Assembly: GCA_011525625.1 (NCBI GenBank) | Contig: WYAX01000017.1 | Span: forward strand, 1 to 64,000 | Direction: 5' to 3' | Length of the DNA: 64,000 bases | Source: Nitrospira defluvii | Lineage (GTDB): Bacteria > Nitrospirota > Nitrospiria > Nitrospirales > Nitrospiraceae | In this document: in pieces, positions 27,503 through 36,363 of the stretch | How the letters are laid out: each line of letters begins with the position of its first letter | How positions within the stretch are numbered: position 1 is the first letter of the stretch | Position numbers and translations under genes: made by a program | Notes under the pieces: model-generated | What the model was told of the DNA's origin: nothing | Database searches by the model: none | What the model saw: the letters and a program-made list of their open reading frames with translations, nothing else

Positions 27503-28755
27503 TGAATGGAAAGCGCTGCCAGCAAATCCTTGTGCTCAAAGGCCGAGGCCATGCGATCGGTCTCGGCCTGCGTAAGGCCGAGGCGCGTCGCCTCTTCGCG
27601 CCAAGCGGCTACGGCCTGACCGACCTCGGAGGCGATCACTCGTGCCTTCCCTTCATCGAGTTCGAAATACCTCACCACGCTCATCGCCAGATCCAGCGAC
27701 GCCGAGCCATCATCGAGATCGATGGCCGTGGTCAAGACGCGTGGCTTGATGTCCGTGGGGACCGGATTGAGGTCATAGGCCGGGGCGAGGCGCCAGCCAT
27801 CCGGACCGCTATAGAGAAAGGCGTGATTACGCAAATGATCATCCGTGTTGGAGATTAGGATATTGAAGACGATGCGCCGCCACAGCGCCTCCATGTCCTG
27901 TTTCGGGCTGGCACCATAGCGGCGCAGGGCATCGACAAATTCCAGATAGCTGCGTGATTCGTTGTCGCTAGCTCCGAGCATGCTCATGGCCGAGAGAAAC
28001 GGAATACGCTGACCCTGCACCCGATCAAAACGACGCAGCAGCAATACCGGTTTGTTCACTACGCGCTCCGTTCGCCAGTCGGACACGGGAATACCGGCCT
28101 TGGCCGCCAGCGCTAGCGCGACCGCCTCCCACAACACGGCATTGATCTCATCGTCTTTGTGCGTGAATTTGGCGATGGCGAGTTGCCCATCTCGATCCCG
28201 AACCGAGGCCTTGGGACGCGCGCCACCCAATGATGAGCCCGGAGCCAGAAGCAGGCGCAGGTCTTCGTCACTGTCCGTGTCACCCACGACATGCTCCACG
28301 GCCGCCAACAATCGGGGCAGATCGATCAGCGGTGGTATGCGCGTCGCGTCATGCTCGGCGAGAAACGGTCCGTCCTCTTGCTTGGCAAAACGCAGCGCGC
28401 CTTGCCTGGCTTCGTCATCGACCCTAAGCAGGTAATCGATCTCCATCAACGTACGCGGCGTCTCGCCAGCGCGTTCCGCGCGCCGGCGCTCGGCACGACG
28501 CATCAGTACACGTCCCCAGCGGTCAGGAGCGGAATCGCCGATGGCGCCGAATAGGGGTTTACCGGAAGGCGTGTGAAAGGGACCTGGACCGAGCGTCAAT
28601 GCCGGTTCCAGGGAGAAACGGTCGGCATACTCGAGCCAGTGAGGATCATACTCGAAGCTGGCACTTTCCCTACCCTTGCGTATGCGTGCCCAGAGTCGCC
28701 CAGCCAAACGCGAGGTGCCGGCGATATCCACGTAGACCAGCACTTCGGTTTCCAT
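27499..28755 (-). CDS. hipA: HipA-family serine/threonine kinase toxin
   Basis: 418 residues, normal length. N-terminal Couple_HipA-type domain (about 10-110) and C-terminal HipA kinase domain, with GARPKASVRD, LLLRRFDRV, ILISNTDDHLRNHAFLYS (catalytic Asp) and LAPAYDLNPVP (metal-binding Asp). HipA phosphorylates translation factors such as glutamyl-tRNA synthetase and triggers dormancy; related kinases may have other targets. The start overlaps the hipB stop (TAATG), and the stop overlaps the TOPRIM gene start. Confidence 0.92.
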   Translation of the reverse strand: METEVLVYVDIAGTSRLAGRLWARIRKGRESASFEYDPHWLEYADRFSLEPALTLGPGPFHTPSGKPLFGAIGDSAPDRWGRVLMRRAERRRAERAGETPRTLMEIDYLLRVDDEARQGALRFAKQEDGPFLAEHDATRIPPLIDLPRLLAAVEHVVGDTDSDEDLRLLLAPGSSLGGARPKASVRDRDGQLAIAKFTHKDDEINAVLWEAVALALAAKAGIPVSDWRTERVVNKPVLLLRRFDRVQGQRIPFLSAMSMLGASDNESRSYLEFVDALRRYGASPKQDMEALWRRIVFNILISNTDDHLRNHAFLYSGPDGWRLAPAYDLNPVPTDIKPRVLTTAIDLDDGSASLDLAMSVVRYFELDEGKARVIASEVGQAVAAWREEATRLGLTQAETDRMASAFEHKDLLAALSIH

Positions 28756-29129
28756 TACGACTTCTCCACTGGAGGTCCGGAGCGGGATGAGTTGCGCCCT
28801 GATTGTTTTTGGCGGGGTCTGCGGATACGTTGCGGCAAGCGCTCCTCTTCAAATTCCAGACCCAGTGTATCGGTCCTGACATCGGCGAGATCGCTCAACC
28901 GCTCCGCTAGCCCCAGGACGAAGAGCACGTTGGCGTAGTTGCCCAGCGCAACGCCGGGATCGCCCTTTTCCACTTTGTTCAGGGTCGTGCGGCTGATCGA
29001 GGCCCGTTCCGCCATGACAGTCGTAGGGATGCGCCGCCTGCGCCGTGCATCCCGGATATCCTGCCCGAGTTTGCGCAACGCTCGAAGGACCGGGATGGGT
29101 AACACCGACTCTACAGGAGACTTAATCAT
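28755..29129 (-). CDS. hipB: HipB-type XRE antitoxin
   Basis: 124 residues. The helix-turn-helix lies at about 22-75 (IRDARRRRRIPTTVMAERASISRTTLNKVEKGDPGV split), followed by a C-terminal tail rich in Arg, Gln and Pro (RLPQRIRRPRQKQSGR). It binds HipA and represses its own operon. Upstream a perfect 12-base palindrome (29137-29148) is the probable operator. Confidence 0.9.
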   Translation of the reverse strand: MIKSPVESVLPIPVLRALRKLGQDIRDARRRRRIPTTVMAERASISRTTLNKVEKGDPGVALGNYANVLFVLGLAERLSDLADVRTDTLGLEFEEERLPQRIRRPRQKQSGRNSSRSGPPVEKS

Positions 29130-29136
29130 CTAACGT

Positions 29137-29148
29137 CCAATATATTGG
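29137..29148. promoter_or_regulatory. Palindromic operator upstream of hipB
   Basis: CCAATATATTGG, a perfect 12-base palindrome 8 bases before the hipB start. Position and symmetry fit HipB autorepression. Related GGACG/CGTCC half-sequences recur at 29130-29190. Confidence 0.55.
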
Positions 29149-29478
29149 TCTGTATAATACATAGTGTCGATAATCATGGACGATAATGCAATACTATTTT
29201 CAGATAGATTCCAACCCGCTTCGTTTTCTTACGTCCACTATTCCGTGCATTAAAATCAATACTGTCCATTATGCTTGACGTTTTTTGATTGCCGTGACCG
29301 ACTCAGCGACGTAGAGGTAGATCCAGTGTGGAGGGCTCAGCCCTTGTCCCCTAACCTCAGTTGGTGCGCGGCCAGCCCCGGATAGGGAGTGCGATTTCCT
29401 ATCGGCTACCAGCTGGGCGAAATGGGCGGGCTCTGGGGTGACGATGCGGCGGTCCAAGCCGCCGTCTAGACAGTAGAA
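29149..29478. other. Intergenic region between hipB and the NYN gene
   Basis: A 330-base gap. The first 120 bases are AT-rich and should hold the hipBA-TOPRIM promoter. Bases 29280-29460 are GC-richer with no convincing product. Confidence 0.4.
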
Positions 29479-30090
29479 CTATTGCCTGGCGTCTTTCACA
29501 TACATTGCTGTGTTGTCGTTTCTCATCTCGATCTCGAATAGCTCGCTAACCCTGATCAGCTCGCTGAGCTTCCGGTAGCCAAAGTTGAGCGGCGAGAAGG
29601 AGCTGTTGTTCGAGATGTACTTGACCACTTTACTGAGATGCGACCAACCATCCTCTCCGGATGTCTGCTCCACGGCGGTTCTCAGGAGCCTGACGAGTGC
29701 CGTATCACCTCGAAGTTCATTGCGAGATCGTTTGGCCACCCCTTCGGTATTGCCTACTTCCTCTTCAATCTTGGATTGCAGGTTCTCCGTGTAGATGAAC
29801 TGCGAACACGCGTGGACGAAAGGTAACGGTGTCTTCTTTTCACCGAATCCGTAGACCGGCATCCCATTCTCGAGGATTCGCATGACGAGCGGCGTGAAAT
29901 CACTGTCGCTGGTCATCAGCGCAAAGGCGTCGACATTGCTGCTGTACAGCAGGTCCATCGCATCGATGATCATGGCAGGCCGAACGTTGACGGTTCCGTA
30001 CTTGGCTAACTCTTCAAGCACACCCTCGATCGAGGTGAAACTGACGTTGTCGCAATCAATCAGCAGCGCGATTCTAGTATTTACGCTCAT
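29479..30090 (-). CDS. NYN-domain protein with OST-HTH domain, internally deleted
   Basis: 203 residues. The N terminus is a LabA-type NYN (PIN-like RNase) domain: IALLIDCDNVSF with the first Asp residues, then LEELAKYGTVNVRPA, directly joined to MIIDAMDLLYSSNVDAF, TSDSDFTPLV and VYGFGEKKTP. In relatives about 40 residues, including a YGDW..P..KGW stretch and the KNATD segment, lie between the two. Here they are missing at residues 39-40 without loss of frame. Residues about 128-200 form an OST-HTH/LOTUS-like RNA-binding domain. The full-length family cleaves or binds RNA; the loss probably disables it, or alters it. Flanked by ICE genes. Confidence 0.8.
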   Translation of the reverse strand: MSVNTRIALLIDCDNVSFTSIEGVLEELAKYGTVNVRPAMIIDAMDLLYSSNVDAFALMTSDSDFTPLVMRILENGMPVYGFGEKKTPLPFVHACSQFIYTENLQSKIEEEVGNTEGVAKRSRNELRGDTALVRLLRTAVEQTSGEDGWSHLSKVVKYISNNSSFSPLNFGYRKLSELIRVSELFEIEMRNDNTAMYVKDARQ

Positions 30091-30228
30091 CTGTTCTTTG
30101 GTTTCCCGAGTACGGTTATCTCACCAACTGCCTCATTTAGCTTTTTATCCCTTATTGCGAGGACGCTGGCATTCTTTCCTGATCTTATATGATCGGTTTC
30201 GCCGTTTCTGCACGGTAAAGAGAGCCCC

Positions 30229-30513
30229 CTACTCCCCCGCCGCTCGCGACTGATAGTTTCGCTCATCACCAAGTATGCGGCGTATCCGATCAGCGACCGG
30301 GCACGTCGATAGCACGAGATCGCCGGCGGTGGCGGGAAGGTTGAATCCGCATGTAAGCGCCCCGGTACAGTGCTTGAGGGTGCCGTAAACATGCTGAAAC
30401 TCGGGACCGGGAATGGGGTTGCGGATACCGGTCATGGCAAGCGCTACGGCCACGCGGAATCCAGCAGTCCTGCAATCGAGGGTTTCGATATCCGTCCATT
30501 GCTCCACATCCAT
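30229..30513 (-). CDS. Small hypothetical ICE protein
   Basis: 94 residues from the ATG at 30513 (MDVEQWTDIETLDCRTAGFR); a longer start at 30561 exists. Contains four cysteines (LDCRTAG, HCTGALTCGF, STCPVADR), possibly a metal or redox site. No membrane segment. It lies between the NYN gene and TIGR03747 on the same strand, so it may be the last native ICE gene before cargo block 1. Family not recognised. Confidence 0.5.
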   Translation of the reverse strand: MDVEQWTDIETLDCRTAGFRVAVALAMTGIRNPIPGPEFQHVYGTLKHCTGALTCGFNLPATAGDLVLSTCPVADRIRRILGDERNYQSRAAGE

Positions 30514-30624
30514 GGGAAGTCTCCATATTGTTGTTGGTGTCCTGTCACTGAAATGTAACACGACAGGGTTGTGGGTGTGCAGGGTCTCGGTTCTTCGAGA
30601 TGGAGCTACTCTCCGTTTCTCGGT

Positions 30625-31359
30625 TCACAGGTACTTTTTGAAGGTACTTGCCGTCACCGTGACGGCAAGCGCGAACAGTGTGGCGAAGGGGATCACGATA
30701 AAGGTTGGGTGCAGACTGACGGGCAGCGCCAGGTAGACCACCCAGGTCAGTACCACCAGTGGGATGGCCGCTTTCTTAGCGTAGTGGTAGACGAAAGAAC
30801 TCTCACGCCCACCACCCCAGCGGCGAAGATCCCGTCGCACCAACCCGTCGACCAGGGCCACCAGACTGAACAGCAGAAACACCGGAGTCGCGAGCAGGAG
30901 TATCGCCAGGCGTACGGAGAACACCTGGGTGACCTGCATGGCCGCGATGACGAACTCGGCGAGGGGACGATAGATCCGGTGCAGGGTTGGCCGCAGGCCC
31001 TGTTCATCGGGGTGCGGTGGTGGCGAGACCCAGCGGATGAAACGGGTGAACTGCGTGACCTCGAAGAGGTAATGATAGGTACTATCGGCCACACGCTTGG
31101 CGAAGCGGGCGGGATCCGAGCTCACGATGCTGCGGCGAAAGTCGCTATCGAGGTAGCTGATCTCGTTGGCCAGCATGGTGCGGCTGTGTGCGATCCCCTC
31201 CTCCGGCCACCAGAGCACCATGCCCACCCATTCGATGACCAAGGAAAAGACCAGGGAGAAGAGCAGCCACTTGATCGCTTGCGCGGCGGCAGTCAGGCCG
31301 TTGGAGATGAGGCCCCGTCGGATGGCGGTGCGTCGGGGATCAGCGACCGCCTCAGCCAT
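30625..31359 (-). CDS. Integrating conjugative element membrane protein, TIGR03747 family
   Basis: 244 residues with helices at about 27-50 (AIKWLLFSLVFSLVIEWVGM), 150-175 (VFSVRLAILLLATPVFLLFSLVALV) and 205-240 (AAIPLVVLTWVVYLALPVSL, TFIVIPFATLFALAVTVTA). It is the conserved partner immediately downstream of TraD, overlapping it by eight bases, and is thought to help anchor the coupling protein. Function is not proven. Confidence 0.88.
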   Translation of the reverse strand: MAEAVADPRRTAIRRGLISNGLTAAAQAIKWLLFSLVFSLVIEWVGMVLWWPEEGIAHSRTMLANEISYLDSDFRRSIVSSDPARFAKRVADSTYHYLFEVTQFTRFIRWVSPPPHPDEQGLRPTLHRIYRPLAEFVIAAMQVTQVFSVRLAILLLATPVFLLFSLVALVDGLVRRDLRRWGGGRESSFVYHYAKKAAIPLVVLTWVVYLALPVSLHPTFIVIPFATLFALAVTVTASTFKKYL

Positions 31360-33466
31360 GGGTCTCTTGTTCGGATGCGCTTGGGACTTCGTTCACCGCC
31401 TGCCACCACGGCTCCTGGACGCGGTACCACTGGTCGTTGGTGATGTAGGTGCGTTCCATCTCGTTGGCGATCTCGGCCAACCCGACCGGTAGGGTGAGAT
31501 CACCGCGGATGTCGGGGAGCGGCATGCGGAGCTTCCAGAGCTGCCCGCCCTCCAGGAGCGCAAAAGCCTGGCCCTTGGGCAGGGCGACGAGATCCGCCGG
31601 GGTCAGCATGGGGACCTCGGAGACGCTGATGCGATCCTCGTTGCGGGAGCGGAAGTCGATGCCGGTGGTGGGATCGGAGGAGTCGTCCACCCCCGAGACG
31701 CTCATCAGGGTGAATACCTCCACCTTGGGGAGCTGGTCGGTCAGCATCTCGGCGGTAGCGAGCTCCTTGACCCGCAGCATGATGAGCGTATTGAAGTTGC
31801 CAGCCACCTGGCCCGCCTTGGCACGGTTGCCGATACGCGCCTCCACGTCGGACCAGGTTTGGGTGTAGGCCGTCACCTGAAAGCCCGCGCCGCCGGCCTT
31901 GTTCAGCAGCGGCACGAACTCGTCGCCGATCAGCTCGTTGAACTCGTCAGCGTGCAGGGAGATGGTGGGCAAAGAGCTCTGGGTAGTGGCGTTGAGGGGA
32001 TCGGTGTCCACGCCGTGCTTGTAGATATGCCCCGCCACCGAGACCAGGTCGGCGAACATGGAGTTGCCGACGGCGCTGGCGACCGTGGTATCGGTCAGTG
32101 CATCGAGACCGACGTAGACGATGCCCATGTTGCGGATGACCTCCATCCATTCGAAGATGGGGCGACCATCGGCTTCGTCCAGGTAGTCGGGGGAGATGAG
32201 TTCGGCGATCTTGCCGGTGGTGAGCTTTTCCATCAGCGGGCCGACGGAGCTCACGATCTTGTCGAAGTAGGTCTTGTCGTACTTGAACGCAGACACAAGG
32301 CCGTCGAGGACCGGGTCGTAGAGATCCTGCGCCTGCAGGTGGCGCATGAGGGCAATCGCTTCGACGTTGCGGCCGCGCAGCGAGGTCGGTAGGTTACGCT
32401 CCTTGATGGTGGTGGCGAGCTCGGCCACCTGCTCCTGCCACGCTTCTGCCCCGTGTTGGTTGAGGTGCGCGCGGGCGTACTCCATAAACAGCGGCTCGAT
32501 GTCGTTGATGTAACGGCGCACCTGCTGGTAGTCCGGACGACGACCCAAGGCGACCAGGGCGCGTGCGATGATGTTGACGAAGCGCCAGGCGAACTCCTTG
32601 AATGCAGCGGAGTTACCCTCGCTGGGAAGCTGATTTGCGATGCGGGTGGCCACCTCGGTGATGCGCGAGAAGTTGCCGATGGCGTTGTAACGCGCCGAGA
32701 TCTCAGGGTGGCCGAGATGGAACAGGTAAAAGTCCCGGGCGCGGCCCGCACGCTTGGCCTCGGCATAGACCCGCCGCAGCAGATCGGCATCGCCCTTGGG
32801 GTCGAAGACAATCACCACGTCACCGCGGCGGATATCTTGGGTGATGAGGAGTTCGGCCAGACGCGTCTTGCCGACCCGCGTGGTACCCAACACCAGGGTG
32901 TGACCGACCCGCTCGCCAATGTCCATCCAGACGGCTTGCTCGTAGGGCTCCACGGCGTGCAGCGCCAGTTTACCGCCCACGGGAGGGAGCGGCGCGAGGG
33001 GATTCCACCAACAGCGGGCGCGCAGGAATCTGGCCAGCAGGCTTGCGAGCGGTACCGCTTCCCAGGCCACCTCCTTGCGCCGCGCCCATTGGTAGAGCGC
33101 TCCCGGCTGGACGTAGCGCTGCACCTCGGGGCGAAGGGTGTCACGCAGGCGCTGGGTGTGTTGCTGGGTCCAGCGAAAGCCTTTGCCGAGAAAGAGCTTG
33201 TGCCGGCTGAGCGGGATTCGGTCGGCGCGCAGACAATAGGTGGGGAGCCGGCGCATGTTGCGTTGATAGCGCAGCACCCTCCCCGCCTGTCGAGCGCGGA
33301 CGATGCCGATCGCGGCCAACACCGCGGCGGCGCTGTAGGCAACTCCCGGCGGCATCATGAGCGCCCAGGGGGCGAGGACCGCAATGGCCGCCGTGGCGAA
33401 CGCCGCCACCGTCGACCACAGCTCGACCGGGGGGCGCAGCAAGGCCTCGATGGGATGCGCGCTCAC
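31352..33466 (-). CDS. traD: Conjugative coupling protein TraD, SXT/TOL type (TIGR03743)
   Basis: 704 residues from the GTG at 33466, which overlaps the stop of the PFL_4695 gene (GTGA). Two N-terminal membrane helices (WSTVAAFATAAIAVLAPWAL and VAYSAAAVLAAIGIV), then a P-loop ATPase with Walker A LVLGTTRVGKTRLAELL and Walker B region SLPTISLHADEFNEL. This inner-membrane hexamer passes the relaxase-DNA complex to the secretion channel. Full length. Confidence 0.93.
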   Translation of the reverse strand: MSAHPIEALLRPPVELWSTVAAFATAAIAVLAPWALMMPPGVAYSAAAVLAAIGIVRARQAGRVLRYQRNMRRLPTYCLRADRIPLSRHKLFLGKGFRWTQQHTQRLRDTLRPEVQRYVQPGALYQWARRKEVAWEAVPLASLLARFLRARCWWNPLAPLPPVGGKLALHAVEPYEQAVWMDIGERVGHTLVLGTTRVGKTRLAELLITQDIRRGDVVIVFDPKGDADLLRRVYAEAKRAGRARDFYLFHLGHPEISARYNAIGNFSRITEVATRIANQLPSEGNSAAFKEFAWRFVNIIARALVALGRRPDYQQVRRYINDIEPLFMEYARAHLNQHGAEAWQEQVAELATTIKERNLPTSLRGRNVEAIALMRHLQAQDLYDPVLDGLVSAFKYDKTYFDKIVSSVGPLMEKLTTGKIAELISPDYLDEADGRPIFEWMEVIRNMGIVYVGLDALTDTTVASAVGNSMFADLVSVAGHIYKHGVDTDPLNATTQSSLPTISLHADEFNELIGDEFVPLLNKAGGAGFQVTAYTQTWSDVEARIGNRAKAGQVAGNFNTLIMLRVKELATAEMLTDQLPKVEVFTLMSVSGVDDSSDPTTGIDFRSRNEDRISVSEVPMLTPADLVALPKGQAFALLEGGQLWKLRMPLPDIRGDLTLPVGLAEIANEMERTYITNDQWYRVQEPWWQAVNEVPSASEQETHG

Positions 33467-33987
33467 TGCTCGATGCCTTGGGCGGTCACCAGGACCGGGT
33501 AGTGGGTGAGCCCCAGGGCGGCCGCGATATCCGTCGCGGAAGCCGGCATGATGGAAAGTCCTTTCCCGAGATTTACGATGGCCTGCAGATCCTCGCGGGT
33601 CTCGGCCTGTACCAGCATACCCACGGCACCGATCGCTTTGAGGCGATCGCGATGTTGCATCAGCCATTGCCGGGAAAGGGTGTCGGATCCGATCAGAAAG
33701 AACGGGCGGGCAAACGGTCGTGCGTGTTTCCGCGCGGGAACTGTTCCGGGACTTATGCCCGGGGAGCGAATCGGTAATAGTGCTTTAACATCGGCCGCAC
33801 CGAGCCGGGGTCCATGCTGGGGTTTCAGATCCGGTGGCGGCGGGTCGCCTTCGAAGACCTCGAGAAACGGTGCCAGCGGTCGCGTGTCGCCGCTGTCGTA
33901 GATCACGGTGACGGCCGATCCGGCAACGAGCGGCACCAGCGTCAGCCCGATCAGTAGCCATCCTTTCACACAACGATTTATTACCAT
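33463..33987 (-). CDS. Integrating conjugative element protein, PFL_4695 family (TIGR03765)
   Basis: 174 residues from the ATG at 33987, where an N-terminal hydrophobic segment begins (GWLLIGLTLVPLVAGSAVTV). The conserved end (SDTLSRQWLMQHRDRLKAIGAVG, then THYPVLVTAQGIEQ) is diagnostic. A periplasmic or membrane-anchored protein of unknown function, always next to traD in type G elements. Confidence 0.88.
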   Translation of the reverse strand: MVINRCVKGWLLIGLTLVPLVAGSAVTVIYDSGDTRPLAPFLEVFEGDPPPPDLKPQHGPRLGAADVKALLPIRSPGISPGTVPARKHARPFARPFFLIGSDTLSRQWLMQHRDRLKAIGAVGMLVQAETREDLQAIVNLGKGLSIMPASATDIAAALGLTHYPVLVTAQGIEQ

Positions 33988-33994
33988 GGGCGCG

Positions 33995-34543
33995 CTATCC
34001 GCTGGTGGCCAGCCGCTGCCAATACCCAACGACACGTTGCCGATAGCGTTGCGCACGCGTTGAATTGTTGGGTGAGTGGTAGCAACCGACGCTGGCCCAC
34101 CAGTCGCGCCGCTTCGTGTAGCACTCCCGCAGGATGCCGGCGGCGACGCGCAGGTTATGATACGGCTCCAGTGCCAGCCAGGGATCGCCCAGCTTGTCCC
34201 GGTGGTAGCGCCAGTTGACCTGCATGATCCCGATATCGACGAAACGTTCACCACGTGCCAGAAAGCGGTTCAGCGCGCTCCATGCCGCCGCCCGGGAAGG
34301 ATAGACCCGACCGTGGCCGGCCACATTGAGCGTCCAGGGCCAGGGGCGATACGCTCCGCGAACGTTGGCCCCCACGCCGCTTTCCGTCATGGCGACGGCG
34401 TACAGCACCGTCGGTGGAATCCCGTACTGTGCCGCGACCACACGATAACCCTCGGGAACAACGTCATCGCTCGACGCGGCGGTCGCAGTGAGGAGTCCCA
34501 ACAGGGTTGCCATTCCGACGACGGCTTGAAGTAGCGGGCTCAC
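33995..34543 (-). CDS. Lytic transglycosylase (SLT-type)
   Basis: 182 residues with a signal peptide (VVGMATLLGLLTATAASS). Goose-lysozyme/SLT-like motifs are seen: YAVAMTESGVGAN with the catalytic Glu, DIGIMQVNWRYH, and NLRVAAGILRECY. It opens peptidoglycan so that the channel can cross the wall. 2 bases from the TIGR03759 gene and 7 from PFL_4695. Confidence 0.9.
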   Translation of the reverse strand: MSPLLQAVVGMATLLGLLTATAASSDDVVPEGYRVVAAQYGIPPTVLYAVAMTESGVGANVRGAYRPWPWTLNVAGHGRVYPSRAAAWSALNRFLARGERFVDIGIMQVNWRYHRDKLGDPWLALEPYHNLRVAAGILRECYTKRRDWWASVGCYHSPNNSTRAQRYRQRVVGYWQRLATSG

Positions 34544-34545
34544 CG

Positions 34546-35322
34546 CTATAACTCCGAGGGACGCAGCACCGTCACGTCGTCACCGCGGCGACGCAACAGG
34601 TAAGGGACCTCGCCCTTACCCTGGGTGAGCCGCTCCAGAACGCCCGCTTCGTGGTTGAGGGTGACCCGGCGGTTGTGCACCCACGCCGGATCGATTCCCC
34701 GCTCGATGGCCCAATGTCGGACGGCCTCATCGTCACCGGTGTCGACACCGGCGAGATAGATATCGATCACCGCGACCTTGTCGATGTGCGAGACCAGCTT
34801 TCGCCACAGCGCCTCGCAGGCCGGACACTCCGGTCGGGTGAAGAAGAGCACATGATCCTCGGGGCGTAAGGTGCTGGTCTTTTCGTTACGCAGGGGTGGG
34901 CGCTGAATATCAATGAGTGGCTCGTGCGGATACAGCCGTTTTCCCGCGGCGTCGTAGGCGCGCTGGAAGGCGAGAATACGCTCGGCATCCTCGCGCATCG
35001 CGCGCGCCCAACGCTCGGCGTAACGACGTCGTTCCTCGGCATCCCGGGCGTGAATGCCCAGCACCTCGATGGGTGAGAGGGTCGCGGGGCTGACGCTGCC
35101 GCGGATGCCCTGCATCAACTGCCGATAGCGACGCCATTCTTCTTCCGACAATCCCCAGATGCGGGAACGTGCCAACTCGGAGGGGGTTAAGACATTTCCC
35201 TTGGTCGTCGCTGTATCGGTGTCGGTTTCCTTGACTTGGGTATCGGATCGCTCGACAGCGAATACCGGTAGCGTCAGTGCCAGCGCCACAATGGCGCTGA
35301 TTGCGCTTGCGCGACTACTCAT
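34546..35322 (-). CDS. Integrating conjugative element protein, TIGR03759 family
   Basis: 258 residues from the ATG at 35322; a start at 35334 is possible. A signal peptide (SAIVALALTLPVFA) precedes the mature periplasmic protein. Residues around HVLFFTRPECPACEALW form a thioredoxin-like CxxC (CPAC) site, so a role in disulfide chemistry of pilus or channel proteins is likely. The typical family block SEEEWRRYRQLMQGIRG is present. Confidence 0.87.
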   Translation of the reverse strand: MSSRASAISAIVALALTLPVFAVERSDTQVKETDTDTATTKGNVLTPSELARSRIWGLSEEEWRRYRQLMQGIRGSVSPATLSPIEVLGIHARDAEERRRYAERWARAMREDAERILAFQRAYDAAGKRLYPHEPLIDIQRPPLRNEKTSTLRPEDHVLFFTRPECPACEALWRKLVSHIDKVAVIDIYLAGVDTGDDEAVRHWAIERGIDPAWVHNRRVTLNHEAGVLERLTQGKGEVPYLLRRRGDDVTVLRPSEL

Positions 35323-35611
35323 CGGGGCAGACACCGTGACACTTCGTGGAGTGGATCGATTCTGAGGTAACCGTAGCCGCGCCGGCGCGACTGAGATCCC
35401 GATAAATCACGCGACGATGACCCGGCGTGCAGTGAGGCGGAACTACGGTGCCAATCTCCATCTGATGGTGCATCGAATCGCGTCCTGTTTGAGGTTCACT
35501 CGTGGTTGTCTCTAGTGCCACTACCGAGTGATCGTCCCTCGTGCTGGTATCGAAGTTGGCCTCTTGCGAGAACACACCCAACAAGAGAAGTATCGCAAGC
35601 AGTGCTTCCAT
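35315..35611 (-). CDS. Small exported protein of unknown function
   Basis: 98 residues with a short N-terminal hydrophobic segment (ALLAILLLLGVFSQEA), then a polar tail with a CTPGHRRVIYRDL stretch and three cysteines. Overlaps the TIGR03759 start by eight bases and follows the coiled-coil gene by five. It is probably part of the transfer operon, but the family is not recognised. Confidence 0.55.
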   Translation of the reverse strand: MEALLAILLLLGVFSQEANFDTSTRDDHSVVALETTTSEPQTGRDSMHHQMEIGTVVPPHCTPGHRRVIYRDLSRAGAATVTSESIHSTKCHGVCPDE

Positions 35612-35616
35612 AACCG

Positions 35617-36363
35617 TTACCTCCTCACTGATGCTGAGTAGTGCTGTCCCGCAGGGCCTCGAAAACCGACGCGCCCTTTAACGCGGTCAATGGACTTCAC
35701 CCTCCACCCGGACTGCTGTTCGCCTACCCGTAGGAAAGCAACGTGCCCCGCGTGGGAGACCGCCACGTAGACCGTATCGTCCCAGCGATCGATGGCGTCG
35801 ACCTGGAATGGCGGCACTTTGGTGACTCGTGGTTTCGGTTTTGCTTTGAGCTTGCGCTGGAGGGTGTTGAGGGTTTGTACCTCCCGGGTGATCACCTCCA
35901 GCTGGTGTTCGGCGGTCGAGAGGCGTTCCTTGAGATCCCGGTTGCTCTCACCGATGTCGGTTAGCGTCGACTGGATACCTCGCATGCCCTTCACCATCAT
36001 CGCGATCTCGCGGTCAAGGTCCGACCCGTATGTCTTGAGCTCCTCGAGGCCTTCATCGAGGCGTTGTGCGAGCGCCGTCAGTTCGTGCATGACCGACTCG
36101 TAAAACGCGCTGCTGGGTTCCTTAGGTGGTGGCTGGGCTACGGCGGTTTCGCGCACGTGGATCGGGGGTTCCGATGCCGTTGCGTCGTGACTCGTGCTCC
36201 ACACCATAACTCGGAGAGCACCCATGGTGATCAAGCCGACCATGACGGCGGTGAGCGCGCTCTTATAGTTCATTCCTCGGGATGATTTCGCAGCGCGTGT
36301 CGTGGCCGGATCCGAATCGGGTATGGGGGGATTCGCTTGGCTTGCGGGCGACTCACTGTTCAT
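35617..36363 (-). CDS. Membrane-anchored coiled-coil protein of the pilus/transfer region
   Basis: 248 residues from the ATG at 36363, inside the end of pilL2. One membrane helix (SALTAVMVGLITMGALRVMVW, about 35-55), then a long coiled coil (about 85-175) and a beta-rich C-terminal domain (DDTVYVAVSHAGHVAFLRVG). It resembles PilP/PilN-like envelope proteins by layout, but no family name could be assigned. Gene overlap with pilL2 suggests a common function in the mating pilus or channel. Confidence 0.6.
   Translation of the reverse strand: MNSESPASQANPPIPDSDPATTRAAKSSRGMNYKSALTAVMVGLITMGALRVMVWSTSHDATASEPPIHVRETAVAQPPPKEPSSAFYESVMHELTALAQRLDEGLEELKTYGSDLDREIAMMVKGMRGIQSTLTDIGESNRDLKERLSTAEHQLEVITREVQTLNTLQRKLKAKPKPRVTKVPPFQVDAIDRWDDTVYVAVSHAGHVAFLRVGEQQSGWRVKSIDRVKGRVGFRGPAGQHYSASVRR

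Noticed and set aside
29269-29457. 62-residue frame between hipB and the NYN gene
   Set aside because: No ribosome site, no recognisable fold, in a regulatory gap.
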